Shown: piece after piece, positions 1-7,131 of the stretch | Layout of the letters: each line of letters begins with the position of its first letter | How positions within the stretch are numbered: the first letter of the stretch is position 1 | DNA from: Methanocorpusculum sp. | GTDB lineage: Archaea > Halobacteriota > Methanomicrobia > Methanomicrobiales > Methanocorpusculaceae | DNA: 8,879 nt | NCBI GenBank assembly: GCA_029987045.1 | Contig: DALTWN010000032.1 | Location: 1-8,879 of the forward strand | Reading direction: 5' to 3' | Program-made: the position numbers and the translations under genes | The notes under the pieces: generated by a model | What the model was told of the DNA's origin: nothing | The model's database searches: none | Seen by the model: the letters and a program-made list of their open reading frames with translations, nothing else

Positions 1-286
1 ATAAGCCTCCTTCTGTTTTAGCGGCATTTAGCTTAGCGTTGTACCCGGGCATTGATCAGGCAATCGTATAACCCTGTTTCAACTTGCACCCGCAGAGATT
101 CGCCGTTCCATCGCCATCCGATGTCTCAGGTCAGCATTTCTGCATCATACCTACTCTTCCGGAAGCGTATCGTTTCTGTTCCAGAGCTGTGACTCTCGCC
201 ACCCGTACTTGAATACGGCTGCGTGCCTGAAGGTGGGAGGACTTTCCTCAGTGAAGAATTCACCGTAAACCGCGTGCTCCCTCTCA
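1..286 (-). ncRNA. rnpB: RNase P RNA (catalytic RNA of tRNA 5' maturation), 3' end cut by the window
   Basis: This is the ribozyme subunit that removes 5' leaders from pre-tRNAs together with archaeal Rpp proteins. On the minus strand the universal CR-I motif GAGGAAAGUCC lies at 249-239 and CR-V, ACAGAAGGAGGCUUAU, at 16-1. They form helix P4 exactly: AAG (244-242), a bulged U (241), then CCUCC (240-236) pair with GGAGGCUU (10-3). CR-II-like ACAGAAACG (179-171), CR-III-like GGUGCAAG (90-83) and the CR-IV-like stretch before CR-V are in the right order. P3 is a GUGAA/UUCAC hairpin (263-251). P2 can form between GCGGU (273-269) and GCCGC (25-21). The 5' end near 286 is an estimate: P1 needs about 10 nt before P2, and a TATA box lies at 311-319. 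The P1 3' strand lies beyond base 1, so the gene is incomplete here. Confidence 0.95.
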
Positions 287-310
287 CGCGGGTATATATT
301 GACAGCCTCA

Positions 311-320
311 GGATATATTG
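311..320 (-). promoter_or_regulatory. TATA box of the RNase P RNA gene
   Basis: Read on the minus strand this is CAATATATCC. Its centre is about 29 nt upstream of the estimated RNA 5' end near 286, the usual archaeal spacing. A second element, AATATATAC, sits at 292-300. It would start transcription near 270, inside helix P2, so it is the less likely of the two. Confidence 0.6.
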
Positions 321-403
321 TTTACCGGAGAGAGATACCGGTGGAAACACGCCTGCAGAAATGAACCGGACGAAAGAGGAAAAGATGCGGGGAAGAGAGG
401 ATA

Positions 404-412
404 CTTTTATAT
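404..412 (+). promoter_or_regulatory. TATA box for the lipoprotein gene
   Basis: CTTTTATAT lies about 28 nt ahead of the first ATG (437) and 34 nt ahead of the second (443), after a purine-rich stretch that could serve as BRE. Transcription would begin around 434-437, giving almost no leader for the first ATG. Confidence 0.55.
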
Positions 413-436
413 GAACAGAGACAATAGTAGGAGTGC

Positions 437-850
437 ATGAATATGAAGAAAATCGCATTAATCGGCACCATTGCACTGATCGTTCTCGGTTGTGTCGTAG
501 CTGCCGGCTGCACGTCCACAGAAAGTTCACCTGCAACCGACCCCATTGTAGGACACTGGATCTATTATTCCGAAGATTCCACGGTTCTTGATGATATCAC
601 CATCACTTCAGAAGGAAAGTTTTTCGTCAAGGATGGCGAATCCGGCAATACCACGTACGGGATCTGGAAAAAGAATCCTGAAAATGTCGGAGGATATCCG
701 AATGTCTACTACCTTCTGGAATCCGACGGGCTGCCAACCAATGTGAGCCTCTCCGCGGACGGAAAGACACTGACGGCCATCTACAACAAGAATGAACTCA
801 GCAATTATGACCCGACCGTCCTGCTGAACCCCGTTTATATCAGACAGTAA
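437..850 (+). CDS. small secreted lipoprotein, function unknown
   Basis: This 137-residue protein has a lipoprotein signal: a basic start (MNMKK), a hydrophobic core at residues 6-22, and the lipobox VAAGC with Cys25 as the likely lipidated residue. A Ser/Thr-rich linker (TSTESSPA) follows. The mature part (about 37-137) is a single beta-rich domain beginning VGHW, with a G-x-W pair near residue 75 and a DGKTL turn near 108. It resembles the small lipocalin-like surface lipoproteins common in methanogens, but I do not recognise a named family. Two starts are possible: ATG 437, and ATG 443, which lies at better spacing from the GGAG at 430-433. It stands alone, with RNase P RNA divergent upstream and the glycosyltransferase convergent downstream. 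The protein should be anchored on the outer face of the cytoplasmic membrane. Confidence 0.85.
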   Translation: MNMKKIALIGTIALIVLGCVVAAGCTSTESSPATDPIVGHWIYYSEDSTVLDDITITSEGKFFVKDGESGNTTYGIWKKNPENVGGYPNVYYLLESDGLPTNVSLSADGKTLTAIYNKNELSNYDPTVLLNPVYIRQ

Positions 851-875
851 CTTCTCTAAAAATCGTGAGCGGAAT

Positions 876-904
876 GTGCCGTATCCGGCATCATTTCCTT
901 TTTT
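876..904 (+). terminator. terminator of the lipoprotein gene
   Basis: TGCCG (877-881) and CGGCA (886-890) form a 5-bp stem with a 4-nt loop, extended by one G-U pair. A T-rich tract ending in six Ts (899-904) follows and runs into the stop codon of the convergent glycosyltransferase gene. Confidence 0.6.
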
Positions 905-1881
905 CAGCTTTCAAGCAGTGACCGGTAAAGCTCTTTGTGTTTCTGTGCAACGACGTGCATATCGTTCTGTTCGACGGACTGACGGGCATTTGCAGCCGCT
1001 TTCCGCAACAGTTCATCATCGTTCAGGAGCGGGATCGCTTCCTCGATGTTCTTGAAATATGCCGCAATCCCCGGATAGAGCGACGGGTACTCGTACCATT
1101 CACGGGAGATGACCGGCAGACCCGTCGACAGTGCTTCCAGGATGGACATCGGCATGATCTCCTTGAACGAGGGGAACAGGAACACATCTGCCGCCGCATA
1201 TGCCGCTGCAATATCCTCGACGAACCCGGGGAAAATCACATTGGATGAAGCCGACGCGACTCTGCGTTCGACCTCCTTCTTCTCGCTCGAGAACATACCG
1301 TAGGCGAATCCGCCCACCCAGACGAAGGTGTAGTCCGGAAGTTTGCGGGCGACCTCGATGAAATCATAGATTCCTTTCCGCGGGGTCTGCTGGGCGACCT
1401 GGAGAATGACCTTGCGGTCTTCCGGAATCTGGTACTGTTCCCGGAACTGCGCACGCTTTTTTGCATCAGGCTTGAACCGGTCGCGGTTGACACAGTTCGT
1501 CATGCGGTAGAGTCTGCTTTCCGGCAGCATCTTGTGGATCTCCGCTTCACTGAAATTCGTCAGGGTGATCAGACCGTCGTATCTGCCGTACATCGGTTTA
1601 TAGAATTTATTGATGACCGATGCGAATGCAAGATTGCCGCTGTTCAGACTGGGTACGGAATGCACCGTCAGGAGCGTCTTTCCTTTCGCACGGGTCTGTG
1701 ACATGAATGCACCGGGACCGATGGTATGACAATGGGTTATATCGTGGTCATGGTCCTTGCTGTTCAGTTCGACCTCAATATCTGGCAACTGGGACAGGCC
1801 TTCATAGAGCATCTGTGCCGCGGTCGCACAGCCGACATACTTGAATGCCCCGTAATTCTCAACGCGGATATTGACTCTCAT
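904..1881 (-). CDS. GT4-family glycosyltransferase, resembling glycolipid (diglucosyl-diacylglycerol type) synthases
   Basis: This 325-residue enzyme has the two-Rossmann GT-B fold. The N-terminal acceptor half starts MRVNIRVENYGAF, and the stretch after THCHTIGPG (49-57) and TVHSVPS (72-78) is typical of the group. The C-terminal sugar-nucleotide half begins near 157, with QQTPRKG (164-170) supplying a basic phosphate-contacting residue, VWVGGF (187-192), and the EX7E motif E241/E249 in FKEIMPMSILEALSTGLPV, which binds the nucleotide sugar in retaining GT4 enzymes. There is no signal peptide or membrane segment, so it should be cytosolic or peripheral at the membrane. The layout recalls bacterial alpha-glucosyl/diglucosyl-diacylglycerol synthases; in an archaeon the acceptor might be an archaeol lipid or a glycan, which is inference. 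It is divergent from the 1991 hydrolase and convergent with the lipoprotein. No clear Shine-Dalgarno is seen, and a TATA box sits about 34 nt upstream of the ATG. Confidence 0.88.
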   Translation of the reverse strand: MRVNIRVENYGAFKYVGCATAAQMLYEGLSQLPDIEVELNSKDHDHDITHCHTIGPGAFMSQTRAKGKTLLTVHSVPSLNSGNLAFASVINKFYKPMYGRYDGLITLTNFSEAEIHKMLPESRLYRMTNCVNRDRFKPDAKKRAQFREQYQIPEDRKVILQVAQQTPRKGIYDFIEVARKLPDYTFVWVGGFAYGMFSSEKKEVERRVASASSNVIFPGFVEDIAAAYAAADVFLFPSFKEIMPMSILEALSTGLPVISREWYEYPSLYPGIAAYFKNIEEAIPLLNDDELLRKAAANARQSVEQNDMHVVAQKHKELYRSLLES

Positions 1882-1900
1882 ATCTTACTAATTAATGGTC

Positions 1901-1931
1901 ATATTTCCCGATATATATTTCCCCAGGGAAA
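1901..1931. promoter_or_regulatory. divergent promoter region with TATA box and TTTCCC repeats
   Basis: ATATATATTT at 1911-1920 reads AAATATATAT on the minus strand, about 34 nt before the glycosyltransferase ATG. Being nearly symmetric, it could also serve the plus-strand hydrolase with a leader of about 50 nt. ATATTTCCC occurs at 1901-1909 and again at 1915-1923. The second copy forms an inverted pair, TTTCCC-CA-GGGAAA (1918-1931). These flank the TATA box and may bind a regulator. Confidence 0.5.
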
Positions 1932-1990
1932 AAGAAGGCAAAACCCGGTCTTTTTCCGAAACTCTCTAATCCTTTTCCGTCAAATCTATC

Positions 1991-2647
1991 ATGCATATGA
2001 AAATACGTTACGCCGGCCATGCATGTTTCATCCTCGACGGATCGAAGAAGATCGTCATCGACCCGATGCCGCTGGGAGACAGAATCGATGCCGATATCGT
2101 GCTGCTCACCCATGCCCACAGCGACCATATGGGCGACCATCCGGAAAAATTCAGGAAAGTCTATGCCATCCATGAACTGGCGACCTGGCTGTCCGCACAG
2201 GGCATCGATGCGCACGGCATGAACATCGGCGGAACCGTCCGCGACGGCGATATCGCCATCACCATGGTCCGTGCCGACCATTCCAGTTCAATCATCGGTG
2301 CGGACGGCAACCCCGTCTATATGGGAGACCCCTGCGGGTTCGTGATCACCATGGACGGAATCACCATCTATCATGCAGGAGACACCGGACTGTTCTCCGA
2401 CATGAAACTGATCCGTGACCTCTATCATCCGGCGGTCGCACTGCTGCCTGCCGGCGGAACCTATACCATGGGACCGGAAGAAGCAATGATGGCGGCAGAA
2501 CTCATCGGTGCACCGCTGATCGTTCCGATGCACTACGATACCTTCCCGGCAATCAGACAGGATCTGTCAGGATTCAAAAAAGCGATCGAGTCGACGACCG
2601 CAATGACCGTCGAACTCATGCATCCGGGAAACGAACTGGTTCTTTGA
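1991..2647 (+). CDS. metal-dependent hydrolase, metallo-beta-lactamase fold (UPF0173 / COG2220 type)
   Basis: This 218-residue protein matches the length (about 225) and motif order of the UPF0173 hydrolases. YAGHACF (residues 7-13) carries the early conserved His. THAHSDH (40-46) is the metal-binding HxHxDH signature. His97 in RADHSS, Asp131 in HAGDTGLF and His181 in PMHYDTF supply the remaining metal ligands of a two-metal site. No signal peptide is present, so it is cytosolic. The physiological substrate of this family is not settled; bacterial relatives include ascorbate-6-phosphate lactonase (UlaG). The start could be ATG 1991 or ATG 1997. Relatives usually begin MKI or MKV, which favours 1997, and neither has a good Shine-Dalgarno. 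It is divergent from the glycosyltransferase and convergent with uvrA. Confidence 0.88.
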   Translation: MHMKIRYAGHACFILDGSKKIVIDPMPLGDRIDADIVLLTHAHSDHMGDHPEKFRKVYAIHELATWLSAQGIDAHGMNIGGTVRDGDIAITMVRADHSSSIIGADGNPVYMGDPCGFVITMDGITIYHAGDTGLFSDMKLIRDLYHPAVALLPAGGTYTMGPEEAMMAAELIGAPLIVPMHYDTFPAIRQDLSGFKKAIESTTAMTVELMHPGNELVL

Positions 2648-2664
2648 ACCAGGCTCTATTTTTT
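2636..2664 (+). terminator. terminator of the hydrolase gene, overlapping its stop codon
   Basis: CTGGTTC (2636-2642), loop TTT, and GAACCAG (2646-2652) make a perfect 7-bp stem with the TGA stop (2645-2647) inside it. Six Ts follow at 2659-2664, within the last codons of the convergent uvrA. Confidence 0.65.
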
Positions 2665-5469
2665 CAGCAATAACGGTTTCAGGAACTGACCGGTATAACT
2701 CTTCTTCACCCTGGCGACTTCTTCCGGCGTACCTTTCGCGACGATGGTACCTCCTGCAGTTCCGCCTTCCGGCCCGAGATCCAGGATATAATCCGCCGAC
2801 TTGATGACATCCAGATTGTGCTCGATGACGATGACCGTGTTTCCGGCATCGACCAGCCGTTCCAGCACACCGATCAGTTTCTTCACGTCATGGAAATGCA
2901 GACCGGTCGTCGGTTCATCAAGGATATAGACGGTTTTTCCGCCAGACCGTTTCGCAAGTTCACGCGTGAGCTTGATACGCTGGGCTTCGCCGCCCGAAAG
3001 CGTCGTCGAACTCTGACCGAGCTTGATGTATCCGAGTCCCACATCGGCGAGTGTCTGCAGTTTCGCGGTAATGGCAGGATGAGCCTGGAACAGGTCGAGC
3101 GCTTCGTCGACACTCATGTTCAATACATCGGAAATCGATTTGCCCTTGTACTTGACTTCCAGGGTCTCTGCATTATACCGGGTACCTTTGCATTCTTCGC
3201 ATTCGACATAGACGTCCGGCAGGAAATTCATTTCGATCTTCACGACACCGTCACCGCTGCACGCTTCACACCGACCTCCCTTGACGTTGAACGAGAATCG
3301 TCCCGGATCGTATCCTCTGATCTTCGCTTCCGTGGTTTCCGCGAAGAGTTTCCGGATCTCGTCGAACACCTTGGTATACGTAGCCGGATTCGACCGCGGC
3401 GTCCTGCCGATCGGCGACTGGTCGATGACAATGACATTCTCCATATCGATGTCGCATGAAAGGGATTTGTAGGATCCGGGCGTCACCTTCGAATGGTGCA
3501 CCATGACCCGCAGCGCCTGATAGAGCGTATCGTAGATCAGGGTCGATTTACCCGATCCGGAAACACCGGTGACCACCGTCAGCGTACCGAGCGGAATCGA
3601 TGCGGTCACGTTCTTCAGATTGTTCTCGCGGCATCCGGAAATGGTCAGATATTTATCGCCCGATCTCCGCTGCGCTGGAACCGGTATGGTCAGTTCTCCC
3701 GACAGATATCTGCCGGTAAGCGAATCCTTCGTATCCGCGACTTCCTGCGGGGTTCCGGACGCCGTGACGTTTCCGCCATAGATACCGGCACCCGGTCCGA
3801 TATCGATGACATGGTCCGCCGCACGGATGGTCTCTTCATCATGTTCCACCACGATGACCGTATTGCCCATATCCCGCAGATGTTTCAGGGTGGCGATCAG
3901 TTTCTGATTGTCACGCTGGTGCAGACCGATGGACGGTTCATCAAGGATATAGAGCACCCCCATGAGGTTCGACCCGATCTGCGTCGCAAGACGGATACGC
4001 TGGGCTTCTCCGCCGGAAAGCGATCCGGCACTCCGCGACAGGGTCAGATAACCGAGCCCCACTTCCTGCAGGAACGTCAGGCGCGACTTTATCTCCCGCA
4101 GAATCAGGCGGGCGATCTCTTCATCCTTTCGGGACAGGTTCAGGGTATCGAAGAACACGATCGCATCGTCGATAGACAAATCGGTGACATCCGCGATGGA
4201 TTTGTCCGCGATCTTGACGGCGAGCACGGTATCCTTCAGCCGTTTTCCGTGACAGGTCGGACACGGCAGGATCCGCATGAACTTTTCCAGTTCCATTTTC
4301 CGGTACTCGGACTTGGTCTCCATATGCAGACGCTGTGCCTGCGGAAGCAGACCTTCCCAGGTACCGTGATAGGCGAAATCCGCATTGCGGGAACTCTGCT
4401 TGAAATGGATCTTCACATCCTCGCCGAGACCGAACATCAGACCGTTGTACTGTTCTTCCGTCAGATCCTTTATCGGCGTCATCAGAGTGAATCCAAGATA
4501 ATCGGCGACCGCTTTCAGATACTGGACCCGGAATCCGTCGAGGAAATTCTTGTAGGTCGCAACGGCTCCGTCGGCGATGGAAAGCGTCCGGTCGGGGATG
4601 ATGAGATCCGGATCGAAGATCATCTGGAACCCGAGACCGTTACAGGTCGGACATGCCCCGAACGGACTGTTGAACGAGAACATACGCGGCTGCAGCTCTT
4701 CAAAGGACATGCCGCAGACCGGGCATGCCATCCGGGCGGAATAGACGGCATCCTTCGTCTCTTCTCCGGCCGAAACATAGACCAGTCCGTCTTCCGCATG
4801 CAGCAGTGCCTTTTCCACGGCATCGTTCACCCGCGATGCATCCGCGGCGTCACACCGGTCGATGACGATATCGATATTGTGCATGATATATCGGCCGAGT
4901 TTGATCTCGTCATCGGTACGATGGATCTGACCGTCGACACGGACACGGGTGAATCCGTCGGCATTCAGATCCTTGAAGAGCTGTTCATAGGTCCCTTTCT
5001 TCTTGCGGATGACCGGAGCAAGAACTGTTACCATCCCGGAAAAATCATGCATTATGGCATCTGCAATCTGGGCGGGAGACCGTGCCTCGATCTTCACATG
5101 ATGTTTCGGACAGTATGGCGTTCCGATACGGGCAAACAGCAGACGGAGATAATCATAGATCTCGGTGACCGTACCTACTGTCGACCGCGGGTTCTTCGAG
5201 GTGGTCTTCTGTTCTATTGCTATTGAGGGGGAGAGACCGTCGATGGAATCCACATCGGGTTTTCGCATCTGGCCCAGGAACTGGCGGGCATAGGCGGACA
5301 GCGACTCGACATACCGCCGCTGTCCTTCGGCATAGATGGTATCGAAGGCGAGTGTCGATTTGCCGGATCCCGATACGCCGGTGATCACCGTCAGTTTATC
5401 ACGCGGAATCGCGACAGTGATATTCTGGAGATTATGCTGTCGTGCTCCTTTGACAACGAGATCTTTCAT
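2656..5469 (-). CDS. uvrA: excinuclease ABC subunit A (UvrA), DNA damage recognition ATPase
   Basis: UvrA dimers scan DNA for bulky lesions and load UvrB, which then recruits the UvrC nuclease. The 937-residue length is normal for the family (about 940). Two ABC modules are complete. Module I has Walker [10 protein letters not shown] (31-39), signature [11 protein letters not shown] (484-494) and Walker [13 protein letters not shown] (506-517). Module II has Walker [10 protein letters not shown] (635-643), signature [11 protein letters not shown] (824-834) and Walker [13 protein letters not shown] (847-858). Switch histidines are H543 and H884. Zinc modules are visible: C249/C252/C273/C276, a CPTC at 403-406, and the C-terminal C734/C737/C757/C760 used in damage sensing. 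No frameshift or missing catalytic residue is seen. Start ATG 5469 agrees with the family's MKxLVVKGAR opening. uvrB and uvrC are not in this window. It is divergent from the ABC operon, and its own promoter is weak by eye. Confidence 0.98.
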   Translation of the reverse strand: MKDLVVKGARQHNLQNITVAIPRDKLTVITGVSGSGKSTLAFDTIYAEGQRRYVESLSAYARQFLGQMRKPDVDSIDGLSPSIAIEQKTTSKNPRSTVGTVTEIYDYLRLLFARIGTPYCPKHHVKIEARSPAQIADAIMHDFSGMVTVLAPVIRKKKGTYEQLFKDLNADGFTRVRVDGQIHRTDDEIKLGRYIMHNIDIVIDRCDAADASRVNDAVEKALLHAEDGLVYVSAGEETKDAVYSARMACPVCGMSFEELQPRMFSFNSPFGACPTCNGLGFQMIFDPDLIIPDRTLSIADGAVATYKNFLDGFRVQYLKAVADYLGFTLMTPIKDLTEEQYNGLMFGLGEDVKIHFKQSSRNADFAYHGTWEGLLPQAQRLHMETKSEYRKMELEKFMRILPCPTCHGKRLKDTVLAVKIADKSIADVTDLSIDDAIVFFDTLNLSRKDEEIARLILREIKSRLTFLQEVGLGYLTLSRSAGSLSGGEAQRIRLATQIGSNLMGVLYILDEPSIGLHQRDNQKLIATLKHLRDMGNTVIVVEHDEETIRAADHVIDIGPGAGIYGGNVTASGTPQEVADTKDSLTGRYLSGELTIPVPAQRRSGDKYLTISGCRENNLKNVTASIPLGTLTVVTGVSGSGKSTLIYDTLYQALRVMVHHSKVTPGSYKSLSCDIDMENVIVIDQSPIGRTPRSNPATYTKVFDEIRKLFAETTEAKIRGYDPGRFSFNVKGGRCEACSGDGVVKIEMNFLPDVYVECEECKGTRYNAETLEVKYKGKSISDVLNMSVDEALDLFQAHPAITAKLQTLADVGLGYIKLGQSSTTLSGGEAQRIKLTRELAKRSGGKTVYILDEPTTGLHFHDVKKLIGVLERLVDAGNTVIVIEHNLDVIKSADYILDLGPEGGTAGGTIVAKGTPEEVARVKKSYTGQFLKPLLLKK

Positions 5470-5522
5470 ACCATCTATATTGACAGGGATATCTTATTAG
5501 GATTCGGAAACGAGCAGCCCAA

Positions 5523-5568
5523 ATAGTTTCTCTCTCACTCTATGGGAATGAAGAGAAACTATATAAAA
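5523..5568. promoter_or_regulatory. 11-bp inverted repeat and TATA box between uvrA and the ABC operon
   Basis: ATAGTTTCTCT (5523-5533) and AGAGAAACTAT (5552-5562) are perfect inverted arms with an 18-nt spacer. The right arm runs into ACTATATAAAA (5559-5569), a strong TATA box whose centre is about 28 nt before ATG 5592, so that gene is probably leaderless. Read on the minus strand, the left arm runs into CTATTTGGG, a weaker TATA-like element that would give uvrA a leader of roughly 28 nt. The arms therefore sit at the BRE position on both sides, and could be BREs or an operator. Confidence 0.6.
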
Positions 5569-5591
5569 TCCGGTTTAAAAATATAACTTCC

Positions 5592-6440
5592 ATGAATTCG
5601 AAAAAGCTTGTATTTGCAGGACTTATCGCAGCACTGCTTCTCATCTGTGCTGTCGCACCAGTCTCTGCAGCAGAACCATCCACCCTGAAACTGACGGATG
5701 CAACATACCCCGAAATCATGAATCCGGGAGAAGAAGGAACGCTCTACGTCACCCTGACCAATACCGGAAAGGATACCGTCGTCCTCAATGATATCTATCT
5801 CAAATACTACGGAGACGACGATGGTCTCGTTTCCACCATGACCGACTGGAGAAACCTGCCGACAAGAATTCTTGCCGGAGAGACACTGAAGAATATCCCG
5901 GTACCGATCAAGGCAGGAAACAAGACCGGAACCTTCTATGCAACCATCTGTGTCGATTCCAACTACGGATATGTCTATGACTCGAAATACCCGATTGTAA
6001 TCAAGGTCATGGAAAACACGCCGGAACTCCAGCTTTCCAACTTCCAGGTCACCAAGACCGGCGACTACTATACCCTGAAAGCAGATGTCAACAACCTCGG
6101 TTTCGCTACAGCCAATGCTCTGACCATCTCCTCGCTTGAAGGCGGAGATGTCGGACCATATGCAACATACCCGATCGGCAACCTCGATGAAGACGATCTT
6201 GCAGGATTCACCCTCACGTTCAAGATGCCGGAAAACGGTATCCTGACGATTGTCACCGATTACAAGGACACGAACCGCAACCACGTCATCGACACCTACA
6301 AGCTCAACGTCTCTAACCATATCAATGTTGAAGAGACGAATCCGGCACCGGCAATCATCACCACGATCATCGTCATCCTCATCATCGTCCTCATTGTCGT
6401 CGCTGTCGTCAGAAAGAGCAAGAAATCAAAGAGACACTGA
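5592..6440 (+). CDS. secreted, C-terminally membrane-anchored CARDB/S-layer-like protein (COG1361 type)
   Basis: This is a 282-residue surface protein. A Sec signal occupies residues 1-26 (basic MNSKK, hydrophobic core, APVSA before AEPS). Two beta-sandwich domains resembling CARDB/COG1361 modules follow: domain 1 (about 31-140, with MNPGEEGTLYVTLTNTGKDT) and domain 2 (about 145-243, with LKADVNNLGFATANAL). Domain 2 ends with DTNRNHVID (226-234), which has the D-x-N-x-N-x3-D spacing of a calcium loop. One membrane segment (about 254-273) and a basic tail RKSKKSKRH place the C-terminus in the cytoplasm. It leads an operon, with only 13 bases to the ATPase gene and a TATA box about 28 nt upstream. 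Comparable proteins next to MacB-like transporters occur in methanogens. I infer that it is the extracytoplasmic partner of the transporter, but it could also be an independent surface protein. Confidence 0.85.
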   Translation: MNSKKLVFAGLIAALLLICAVAPVSAAEPSTLKLTDATYPEIMNPGEEGTLYVTLTNTGKDTVVLNDIYLKYYGDDDGLVSTMTDWRNLPTRILAGETLKNIPVPIKAGNKTGTFYATICVDSNYGYVYDSKYPIVIKVMENTPELQLSNFQVTKTGDYYTLKADVNNLGFATANALTISSLEGGDVGPYATYPIGNLDEDDLAGFTLTFKMPENGILTIVTDYKDTNRNHVIDTYKLNVSNHINVEETNPAPAIITTIIVILIIVLIVVAVVRKSKKSKRH

Positions 6441-6442
6441 GC

Positions 6443-6448
6443 AGGTGA
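6443..6448 (+). promoter_or_regulatory. ribosome binding site that decides the ATPase start
   Basis: AGGTGA lies 5 nt before ATG 6454 and matches the archaeal anti-Shine-Dalgarno. It supports starting the ATPase at 6454 rather than at in-frame codons inside the upstream gene. Confidence 0.7.
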
Positions 6449-6453
6449 CTGCA

Positions 6454-7131
6454 ATGACAGATGTTCCCGTTGTGGAACTGCATGACGTCACCAAAGTCTA
6501 CCGCATGCCGGCAGGCGACGTCTATGCCCTGAATCATGTCAATTTCTCCATCCAGAAAGGAGAATTCGTGGCCATCATGGGTCCGTCGGGTTCAGGCAAA
6601 TCCACACTTATGAATATTATCGGCTGTCTTGACGTACCGACAACCGGTGTCATCAAGATCAACGGCGTATCCACGACCGATATGAGTGATGACGAACTGA
6701 CCGTACACCGTCGCGATACGGTAGGGTTCATCTTCCAGAAATTCAATCTGATTTCACTCCTGACGGCGTACGAGAACGTCGAGTATCCGCTGCTGCTCCG
6801 CTACGGACATGCCGACCATTACCCCCGAGTCAAGAAACTGCTCAATATGGTAGGAATTCCTGACGACCGTATGGCGCATACACCGTACGAACTTTCCGGC
6901 GGTCAGCAGCAGCGTGTAGCCATCGCCAGAGCACTCGCGAACGATCCGACGTTCCTGCTCTGCGATGAACCGACCGGCAACCTGGATTCCAAGATGAGTA
7001 TCCAGGTCATGGAAATCCTCGACAAGCTCCACAAGGAAGGCAGGACCGTACTGATGGTCACCCATAACCCGGAAACCGCGAAATATGCGGACCGTACCAT
7101 CATCATCAAGGACGGTGAGATCGTAGAATGA
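6454..7131 (+). CDS. ABC transporter ATP-binding protein, MacB/LolD family
   Basis: This 225-residue nucleotide-binding subunit would power the permease encoded immediately downstream. All ABC motifs are intact: Walker A GPSGSGKST (43-51), Q-loop Gln95 in FIFQKFNL, signature LSGGQQQRV (147-155), Walker B FLLCDEPTGNLD (167-178) with catalytic Glu172, and switch His204 in MVTHNPE. The MNIIGCLDVPTTG and FNLI features are typical of the LolD/MacB/FtsE branch, which works with FtsX-type permeases in extrusion or mechanical signalling across the membrane rather than in nutrient import. It acts as a dimer on the cytoplasmic face. The frame stays open upstream to 6250 but the extension has no domain. 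The last codons overlap the permease start (ATGA, 7128-7131), implying translational coupling. The exported substrate is unknown. Confidence 0.95.
   Translation: MTDVPVVELHDVTKVYRMPAGDVYALNHVNFSIQKGEFVAIMGPSGSGKSTLMNIIGCLDVPTTGVIKINGVSTTDMSDDELTVHRRDTVGFIFQKFNLISLLTAYENVEYPLLLRYGHADHYPRVKKLLNMVGIPDDRMAHTPYELSGGQQQRVAIARALANDPTFLLCDEPTGNLDSKMSIQVMEILDKLHKEGRTVLMVTHNPETAKYADRTIIIKDGEIVE

Noticed and set aside
126..546. Small open frames over the RNase P RNA and the lipoprotein start
   Set aside because: They cross a structured RNA gene and its promoter, have no ribosome binding site, and give no protein-like pattern.
3493..5226. 577-codon open frame on the plus strand opposite uvrA
   Set aside because: It lies wholly antisense to a complete UvrA with all motifs intact, and its product is rich in His, Arg, Asp and Gln with no recognisable domain, as expected from reading a biased coding strand backwards.
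5559..6320. 253-codon minus-strand frame opposite the surface protein gene
   Set aside because: It overlaps the strong promoter and the signal-peptide gene on the other strand, and no domain is visible in it.
6250..6453. N-terminal extension of the ABC ATPase
   Set aside because: It lies within the upstream surface-protein gene in another frame and reads as Ser/Thr/Arg low complexity. The ribosome binding site at 6443-6448 and normal family length favour ATG 6454.
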